A program made the position numbers and the translations under genes. 64,000 nucleotides of DNA from Collinsella sp. (GTDB lineage Bacteria > Actinomycetota > Coriobacteriia > Coriobacteriales > Coriobacteriaceae), in NCBI GenBank assembly GCA_019419505.1, contig DXZS01000014.1, forward strand, positions 42,123 to 106,122, read 5' to 3'. This document shows, piece by piece, positions 58,399 through 64,000 of this stretch. The notes below the pieces were generated by a model, which was not told the DNA's origin, did not search any database, and saw nothing but the letters and a program-made list of their open reading frames with translations. Numbering within the stretch: position 1 is the stretch's first letter; each line of letters opens with the position of its first letter.

Positions 58399-59616
58399 TC
58401 AACGGTCATCGTCCTTCAGTAAGCGCCACAGCGTTGTTCGGCTTATGCCCAGCACCTCCGCCGCACGGGTTCGGTTGCCGTGGAGATGATCTACAACCAG
58501 ATGCGCGATATCTCGCTCGGTATCGGCCAGCGGTCGCAGGATATACAGGTCGCTTTCGAGTGTCGGGGCGCCAAAGGTTGCGGTCTTAATCACGTCCTCT
58601 TGGGCTAGCACTTCCTCCGCCACAGCGCGATCCACCGTGCCCGCCCCCACCAATATATACAGTCGTTCCGAGACCTCGCGGAGCTGCAGATAATTGCGCG
58701 GCCAGCGGTAAGCATCGAGCGCCTTCGTCGCCGCGGCAGACAGCGTGGGCGCTGCCGTCCCAAATGCACCAGCGAGATATTCCAAATAGCGCGCAATCTT
58801 TTGCGACGTGGCTCCCTGCTCGACGATTGCCGGCGCCACGCTCACCGCACAGGCGAAGCGCTCGGTCACAAAGGCGGCTTGATCACTTTCGCTGCCGCCC
58901 GGCATGTCATTCGCCGTCAGCACCACATGGCAGCGCGTCGCCAACGCGGTGTCGGCCATCGTGGAAACGAGCTCGCGGAGACGCTGGGGGCCAACCGTGT
59001 TCCAGCCCTCAATGCACAGGGTCAGCCCTGTTTGAAACAGCGGCGATTCGGAGCTTTTGAGCACGTGGCGCCAACCGCGATCGGTGAGCTCATCGAGCGC
59101 GACAGAAACAAAGGGTTGATCGGCAAAAGGACCGTCCAGATAGAGGCGCTTGGCTATCTCGACCTGACCCGCCCCCAGCTCGCCCTCGAGCATAAGGGGC
59201 ACGCCGCGCGCGTAGCTCTCGGCGACCGGCGCAGCCACCGAGGCCGCCCCCTCAACGATGCCGTACGCGCTCGATTCGTAGCGGGCCTCAACTTCGTCGG
59301 CGTTGAGCCATTCGATGCCCGCATGCGCCGCGGCGCCGCGTACCTCGCGGACCACGGCGACCCAAAGCCCCCCGCCCTCTTTGTCGGTGGGGCGAACGGT
59401 CAGGCTCAGGCGCGCGCCCGCGCGTCCCATAACCAGACGCGCGCCGTCTCCTATACGGTCGAGGCGTTCGGCAACAAAAGCCGCCACATCCCGCTCAAGC
59501 GCCGCGTCATTCATGGTCGAAATCGCGACGTCCCCACGCGCATCGATTGCCAATGCCGAGGCCCCGGCAGCAGCCAGGGCCTCGGTCAAGATGTTCAGCT
59601 TGGCATCGCTATCCAT
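58399..59616 (-). CDS. Fis-type regulator with degenerate AAA+ domain
   Basis: A 405-residue protein. The C-terminal Fis-type helix-turn-helix (DIAHLVVDHLHGNRTRAAEVLGISRTTLWRLLKDDD) is clear. The middle (about 125-330) aligns with sigma-54-type AAA+ domains, but the Walker A loop reads GELGAGQVEIA, with Gln in place of the essential Lys, and the GAFTGA loop is absent. The first 100 residues look like a PAS/GAF-like sensor. It therefore cannot activate sigma-54 promoters by ATP hydrolysis and probably acts as an ordinary DNA-binding regulator. The ATG at 59616 has AGGGGC upstream. No obvious target apart from adjacent genes. Confidence 0.78.
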   Translation of the reverse strand: MDSDAKLNILTEALAAAGASALAIDARGDVAISTMNDAALERDVAAFVAERLDRIGDGARLVMGRAGARLSLTVRPTDKEGGGLWVAVVREVRGAAAHAGIEWLNADEVEARYESSAYGIVEGAASVAAPVAESYARGVPLMLEGELGAGQVEIAKRLYLDGPFADQPFVSVALDELTDRGWRHVLKSSESPLFQTGLTLCIEGWNTVGPQRLRELVSTMADTALATRCHVVLTANDMPGGSESDQAAFVTERFACAVSVAPAIVEQGATSQKIARYLEYLAGAFGTAAPTLSAAATKALDAYRWPRNYLQLREVSERLYILVGAGTVDRAVAEEVLAQEDVIKTATFGAPTLESDLYILRPLADTERDIAHLVVDHLHGNRTRAAEVLGISRTTLWRLLKDDDR

Positions 59617-59743
59617 GATTTGCCCCTGTCCGTGACGACGTGCAGCCGCCGACGGTCGCACGACCGAGTGTTTCAAAATTGAACGATATTGCTCACCAAA
59701 CACTATAGGGCAGAGAGCGCCGTCCTGCGAGTATAGGTGTTGC

Positions 59744-59830
59744 CCCGCATCGCCATCCTGGCGGGGCGATAAGAGCTCTTCGGGACTTATAAACCTGCGG
59801 ACAAGCCATACCCGCAAGAGCTCCTATCGC
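59744..59830. repeat. Hairpin pair between regulator and YeiH-type gene
   Basis: GCCCCGC / GCGGGGC (about 59744-59768) is followed by GATAAGAGCTCTT / AAGAGCTCCTATC, together forming two adjacent stems. It probably ends the YeiH-type transcript. Confidence 0.5.
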
Positions 59831-59882
59831 TCCACCGCAGGCATGCGCTCACCAGCACGCAGCACGCAAATAAGCTACTTCT

Positions 59883-60917
59883 CTACCAGATTCCCAGCAC
59901 GTGCTGCATTCCCAAGCTCATGCACGCAATGCCAATCCAACAGCAAAAGCCCAGCGCGATGGGCTTGCCGCCCTTTTTGACCAGCTCGACGATATCGGTA
60001 TTAAAGCCAATAGCCGCCATGGCCATCACGATAAAGAACTTCGAAAGCTCCTTGATGGGCGCCGTAATGGACGCGGGAAGCTGAAGCACCGTGGTGATTA
60101 CGCTCGCCAGCACAAAGAACAGCACAAACATGGGAAACGCGCGTTTAAGCGAGAACGTGCTTTTAGCGTCGCCGCCGGCCTTGCGCGCCAGATGCATCTG
60201 CCAGCATGCGAGAACCAACGTAATGGGAATAATGGCCAGCGTCCTGGTGAGCTTGACCACCGTGGCGCTCTCGAGCACATTGGCGCCGGGATGCATGCTG
60301 TCCCAGGCGCTCGCCGCAGCCGTTACGGACGAGGTGTCGTTGATAGCGGTGCCGGCAAACAGGCCAAAGCCCTCGTTGGTCAGCCCGAGCATGCCGCCGA
60401 GCGTTGGAAACACGAGCGCCGCGATAACGTTAAACAGGAAGATGACCGAAATGGCCTGGGCAATCTCGCGATCGTCGGCATCGATGACGGGTGCGGTCGC
60501 GGCGATAGCAGAACCGCCGCAAATCGACGAACCCACACCCACAAGCGTCGCGATCTTGCTCGGCACGTTCATAACGCGGCAGAGCACAAAGGCGATGACA
60601 AGCGAGGTCGAGATCGTCGCCACGATAATCGGCAACGACTGGGCGCCCTTGGACAGAATCTGGGAGAGGTTCATGCCAAAGCCAAGCAGGATAACCGCGT
60701 ACTGCAAGACTTTTTTAGACGTATAGGTGACACCGGCGGCGAGCTGTTCGCGATGATTCTTGGGAAAGACGAGCGCCAGAACCATGCCGAAGAGGATGGC
60801 GAATACCGGCCCACCGACCACCTCAATCTGTTTGCCGAGCAACGTCGCGGGAATGGCGATGATCAGGCAGAACAAGACGCCCTTCCAGCGCTCACGTACG
60901 ATATTCGCCAGTTGCAT
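59883..60917 (-). CDS. YeiH family putative sulfate exporter
   Basis: A 344-residue membrane protein with about 10-11 helices. The family features are PATLLGKQIEVVGGPVFAILFGMVLAL, GFGMNLSQILSKG, GVGSSICGGSAIAATAPVIDADDREIAQAI and GTAINDTSSVTAAAS. The family is annotated as sulfate exporter but is poorly tested; relatives are linked to removal of sulfite/sulfonate products or to cysteine stress. The GntR regulator on the opposite strand is divergent with 160 bp between, so it is the likely controller. Substrate not established. Confidence 0.88.
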   Translation of the reverse strand: MQLANIVRERWKGVLFCLIIAIPATLLGKQIEVVGGPVFAILFGMVLALVFPKNHREQLAAGVTYTSKKVLQYAVILLGFGMNLSQILSKGAQSLPIIVATISTSLVIAFVLCRVMNVPSKIATLVGVGSSICGGSAIAATAPVIDADDREIAQAISVIFLFNVIAALVFPTLGGMLGLTNEGFGLFAGTAINDTSSVTAAASAWDSMHPGANVLESATVVKLTRTLAIIPITLVLACWQMHLARKAGGDAKSTFSLKRAFPMFVLFFVLASVITTVLQLPASITAPIKELSKFFIVMAMAAIGFNTDIVELVKKGGKPIALGFCCWIGIACMSLGMQHVLGIW

Positions 60918-61080
60918 ATGGGATTCCTTCTTTCTATTTCACGTTTGTGACGGCTTATGATACGGCAACATTGAGCGCAGCCTTGCGCAAACACAGACTA
61001 AGATGCCGCAATAGTTCTTGGGCAACAGCCGAATTACCCACCGCGGAAAGCTGATTCGCGGCATAATTAACAACTGACAT

Positions 61081-61812
61081 ATGAGTTTGATAGAACAGTT
61101 GCGAGGCGCTATGGAAGAATCGATGCACGTCGGCGAGCAGGAAACGAGCCTACAGGACCAGTCCTACCACACCATTCGACGCAAAATCGTCTACCTGGAC
61201 TACAAGCCGGGCGAAAAGCTGGGCGTCAAGCAACTTTGCGACGACCTGGATATGGGTCGCACGCCCGTGCGCGAGGCTTTGGTTCGCTTGGCGCAGGAAG
61301 GCCTGGTGCGCACCGTGCCCCAGAGTGGCACCTACGTCTCACCCATCAACCTCACCCTTGCCGAGAGTGCCTGTTACATCCGCGAGCATCTGGAAAAGCA
61401 GGTGATCGTGGAGTGCTGTGCGCGCGCCACGTCGGCCGGCATCGAGCAGCTCGACCGCGCCATCGCGCTGCAGGAAAAGGCCATGGCCGAAGAGGATCGC
61501 ATCGGCTTCTTTTTGAGCGACAACCTCATGCATCACATGATTTTTAGCATCGCATGCCGCAGCACCGTGTGGTCGTGGCTCGAGGAGACCAATGCCGACC
61601 TGGAGCGCTTCCGCTGGCTGCGCGCCGCCACGCAGGTTCTCGACAATCAGGACATCGTGAACGAGCACAGGCAGATTCGCCGCGCTATCGCCGGTCGCGA
61701 CCCCATCGAAGCGAGCTTTTTGGTCAGCAAGCACCTGCACATGATGTTCCGCAACCAAACCGAAGTTCTGGACCAGTTCCCCGAGTACTTCGAGACCAGC
61801 AAGCTCCGCTAA
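61081..61812 (+). CDS. GntR family regulator, FadR/FCD type
   Basis: A 243-residue protein with an N-terminal winged helix (about 25-90: YHTIRRKIVYLDYKPGEKLGVKQLCDDLDMGRTPVREALVRLAQEGLVRTVPQSGTYVSPIN) and an all-helical FCD effector domain. The metal-binding residues expected in FCD are partly visible (Asp/His in SDNLMHHMIFS; ASFLVSKHLHMM). It is divergent from the YeiH-type carrier and probably regulates it in response to a small carboxylate or related ligand. It ends at a clear terminator. Confidence 0.92.
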   Translation: MSLIEQLRGAMEESMHVGEQETSLQDQSYHTIRRKIVYLDYKPGEKLGVKQLCDDLDMGRTPVREALVRLAQEGLVRTVPQSGTYVSPINLTLAESACYIREHLEKQVIVECCARATSAGIEQLDRAIALQEKAMAEEDRIGFFLSDNLMHHMIFSIACRSTVWSWLEETNADLERFRWLRAATQVLDNQDIVNEHRQIRRAIAGRDPIEASFLVSKHLHMMFRNQTEVLDQFPEYFETSKLR

Positions 61813-61848
61813 CCTGCCAAAAAGGGACAGGTTTATTTTGGCAGGTTT
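61811..61848 (+). terminator. Terminator of the GntR gene
   Basis: AACCTGCCAAAA and TTTTGGCAGGTT pair, followed by TTAT. The loop contains GGGACAGG as in other small palindromes here. Confidence 0.85.
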
Positions 61849-61867
61849 TATCTGGGCAAACGCAGAA

Positions 61868-61903
61868 AAGGCCCGGCTCCGTCTTGATGCGGAGCCGGGC
61901 CTT
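61868..61903 (-). terminator. Terminator of glmS
   Basis: AAGGCCCGGCTCCG and CGGAGCCGGGCCTT pair perfectly; TTTTCTG follows on the minus strand. Confidence 0.88.
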
Positions 61904-61926
61904 AGTCGCTAGAACGGCGGAACCAA

Positions 61927-63774
61927 CTACTCTACCGTGACGCTCTTGGCCAGGTTACGGGGCTGGTCGACGTCGCAGCCGCGCAGGATGGCGACCTCGC
62001 GGGCGAGCAGCTGCAGAGGAACGCTCGCCGTGATGGGGCTGAACACGTCTCGGACTGCCGGCACGCGGACGATGCAGTCGGCGATCTTGTTGATCTCCTC
62101 GTCGCCCTCGGTGGCAACGACGATGACCTTGGCGCCGCGTGCCTTGCACTCCATAAGGTTCGACACGGTCTTGTCGTAGGTGGCACTCTTGGTGGCCACA
62201 GCGATGACAGGGAAGCCCGGGTCGATCAGGGCAATGGGGCCGTGCTTCATCTCACCGGCGGCGTAGGCCTCGGCGTGCAGGTAGCTGACCTCCTTGAGCT
62301 TGAGCGCACCCTCGTAGGAAATAGCGGCACCCATGCCGCGACCCACGAACAGCGCGGACTGCGCGTCCTTGCACAGCAGGGCGGCCTCATGAACGGCCTC
62401 GGTCTGGGTATCCAAAATCCACTGGATCTGCTCGGCCGTATCGGAAAGCTCGCGGAACAGCATGCGCGCCTGTTTGGTGGTCAGACGGTACTTAACCTGC
62501 GCCAACAGCAAAGCCAGCAGCGTAAGGCTCACGACCTGGCCGATGAAGCTCTTGGTCGAGGCGACCGCGATCTCCTTGTTGGCCTTAGTGTAGATGACGC
62601 CGTCGCTCTCACGCGCCACGGGGCTACCAACCACGTTGGTGATGCCGAAGACCTTGGCACCCTTGATGCGCGCGTCGCGAATGGCGGCAAGGGTGTCGGC
62701 CGTCTCGCCCGACTGGGACACGGCAACGACAAGCGTTGTCGGCGTGATGATGGGATTGCGATAGCGGAACTCGCTGGCCGCCTCCACCTCGGTGGGGATG
62801 CGAGCCCAGCCCTCAATGAGATTCTTGGCAATGAGTCCGGCGTGGTAGCTGGTGCCGCAAGCGATCACGTAGACACGGTCGATGTCGTTGAGCTCCTCGA
62901 GCGAAAGGCCCAGCTCGTCGATATCGAGCTCGCCGGCGGGGGTCATGCGGCCCACCAGGGTATCGCGCACAACGCGAGGCTGCTCGTGGATTTCCTTGAG
63001 CATAAAGTCGGGATAACCGCCCTTTTCTGCCATGTCCAGGTCCCAGTCGATGTGGGTGACCTTGGGCTCGATAACGTTGCCGGCCTCGTCGGTGTACTCG
63101 ACGCCTGCGGGCGTAAGCTTGGCAAACTGACCGTCCTCGAGCACCACGACATCGCGGGTGGCGTCGATGAGCGCGATCACGTCGGAAGCAACATAGGAAC
63201 CGGTTTCGCCCACGCCGACTACGATCGGGGAATCCTTGCGGGCCACGGCGATCACGCCGGGCTCGTCAGCGCACACGGCGGCCAGACCATAGGCACCGAC
63301 CACGTGGGTGCAAGCCTCGCGCACGGAGGCCATCAGGTCGTGCGTCTCGACATAAGCCTCTTCGATCAGATGCGCGAAGACCTCGGTATCGGTCTCGCTC
63401 TTAAAGTGATGGCCGCGGCCCTCCAGCTCTTCGCGCAGCTCGGCGAAGTTCTCGATGATGCCGTTGTGGACGATGGCGATACGACCGTCGCAGCTGGTGT
63501 GGGGGTGAGCGTTAACGACGGAGGGCTTGCCGTGGGTGGCCCAACGGGTGTGGCCGATACCGCAGGTAGCGTCGCTGTCGATGTTGGAAAGCTCGCTCTC
63601 TAGGCCCGCGACCTTGCCCACGCGGCGGATGACGTCGAGGTGCGCCGCGGCGCCCTCGCCCACCTCGAGCGCGACGCCCGAGGAGTCATAGCCGCGATAC
63701 TCCATACGCTTGAGGCCCGTGACCAGGATGTTCTTTGCAATATCAGAGCCGGTGTAGCCGACGATTCCGCACAT
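61927..63774 (-). CDS. glmS: Glutamine-fructose-6-phosphate aminotransferase
   Basis: A 615-residue two-domain enzyme making glucosamine-6-phosphate, the entry to peptidoglycan amino sugars. The mature N-terminus MCGIVGYTG supplies the nucleophile Cys (after Met removal); RMEYRGYDSSG, HTRWATHGKPS and HNGIIENF complete the glutaminase domain. Two SIS domains follow with YVIACGTSYHAGLIAK, SQSGETADTLAA and LKEVSYLHAEAYAAGEMKHGPIALI, and the C-terminus ends with the usual ...QPRNLAKSVTVE. The ATG at 63774 has AAGGGA eight bases upstream. No glmS ribozyme was recognised in the leader; instead TGGTAT half-sites occur. Confidence 0.97.
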   Translation of the reverse strand: MCGIVGYTGSDIAKNILVTGLKRMEYRGYDSSGVALEVGEGAAAHLDVIRRVGKVAGLESELSNIDSDATCGIGHTRWATHGKPSVVNAHPHTSCDGRIAIVHNGIIENFAELREELEGRGHHFKSETDTEVFAHLIEEAYVETHDLMASVREACTHVVGAYGLAAVCADEPGVIAVARKDSPIVVGVGETGSYVASDVIALIDATRDVVVLEDGQFAKLTPAGVEYTDEAGNVIEPKVTHIDWDLDMAEKGGYPDFMLKEIHEQPRVVRDTLVGRMTPAGELDIDELGLSLEELNDIDRVYVIACGTSYHAGLIAKNLIEGWARIPTEVEAASEFRYRNPIITPTTLVVAVSQSGETADTLAAIRDARIKGAKVFGITNVVGSPVARESDGVIYTKANKEIAVASTKSFIGQVVSLTLLALLLAQVKYRLTTKQARMLFRELSDTAEQIQWILDTQTEAVHEAALLCKDAQSALFVGRGMGAAISYEGALKLKEVSYLHAEAYAAGEMKHGPIALIDPGFPVIAVATKSATYDKTVSNLMECKARGAKVIVVATEGDEEINKIADCIVRVPAVRDVFSPITASVPLQLLAREVAILRGCDVDQPRNLAKSVTVE

Positions 63775-63875
63775 AAGATAAATCCCTTCGTTCGCGTGAC
63801 TGCAAGACGTCCACGCACAAGGGGCGCTGAGACGCATAACGTTCGAGTATTGTACTCACGCAGGCGCAAGCTGAT

Positions 63876-63908
63876 ATACCAGATGTGGTATCTCAACTTA
63901 GATACCAC
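63876..63908. promoter_or_regulatory. Three TGGTAT half-sites upstream of glmS
   Basis: ATACCA-GATG-TGGTAT (63876-63891) is a perfect palindrome, and GTGGTATCT-N6-AGATACCAC (63885-63908) is another that shares its middle half-site. They lie about 100-135 bp before the glmS start and fit a GntR/NagR-type operator for amino-sugar control. The rest of the 63775-64000 gap shows nothing else. Confidence 0.5.
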
Positions 63909-64000
63909 TCGATGCACACATGCCCAAACCACCACGATGGGGACAGTGAACTGCGCCCCGAAACTTGGACTGAATAAATAGCGACTACGCCGCAAGGGCC

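Noticed and set aside
63775..64000. glmS ribozyme
   Set aside because: I could not find the conserved ribozyme core in the glmS leader; only TGGTAT palindromes are visible.

Overview
The window is high-GC DNA, densely coding on both strands, with little non-coding DNA apart from hairpin-rich intergenic regions. The gene complement and protein style fit the class Coriobacteriia, most likely a gut Collinsella. Supporting points are three heterodimeric ABC exporters, an OFA-family MFS carrier, a SipW/TasA-type surface locus with a LAXTG-type anchor, a short SRP RNA and abundant palindromic intergenic repeats. The genus call is an inference from composition and gene style; no ribosomal RNA gene is present to confirm it.

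Layout. 1-1.8 kb: a GH4 phospho-alpha-glucosidase (cut by the window edge) with a divergent RpiR regulator. 1.9-5.4 kb: a small tyrosine phosphatase, a DUF4143 ATPase apparently inserted between two copies of the 3' end of a TIGR04076 gene, then TIGR04076 and pyridoxamine kinase. 6.1-10.4 kb: MarR regulator plus ABC exporter pair 1. 10.6-15.1 kb: LysR regulator divergent from an SDR / MFS / Gfo-Idh catabolic set. 15.2-22.1 kb: Tex, transaldolase, a HAD phosphatase and RlmKL. 22.2-26.7 kb: KdpE, an N-terminally truncated KdpD and the Kup potassium transporter. 26.9-30.3 kb: a nitroreductase and an LtaS-like sulfatase.

30.8-39.7 kb is the most distinctive region. It is a six-gene minus-strand operon: a SipW-type signal peptidase, a TasA/camelysin-like subunit, a second and a third SipW-type secreted protein, a 1823-residue beta-helix/InlB-repeat adhesin, and a wall-anchored LAATG protein. 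It looks like a surface-fibre assembly system. It is flanked on both sides, in the same orientation, by arrays of an exact 62-bp-period non-coding repeat.

40.4-47.2 kb: a flavodoxin-like protein, ABC exporter pair 2, SRP RNA, an unusual TadA-glycerate kinase fusion and tRNA-Ser(TGA). 47.2-52 kb: a TetR regulator, LemA, a MITE-like element, IlvE, a DedA protein and CysE. 52.2-56.4 kb: ABC exporter pair 3 with its own MarR regulator. 56.6-61.8 kb: small conserved proteins, a nitroreductase, a Fis-type regulator with a broken AAA+ domain, and a YeiH-type carrier divergent from a GntR regulator. 61.9-63.8 kb: GlmS, with three TGGTAT half-sites upstream.

Intergenic regions carry several palindromic repeat families, described separately: 62-bp arrays, a MITE with 30-bp inverted ends, nested GAGCG...CTCCC hairpins, TGACAAAGGG palindromes and long foldbacks. 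In two places the 3' end of a gene is duplicated with mostly synonymous changes beside such hairpins, which suggests that insertion or recombination targets gene ends.
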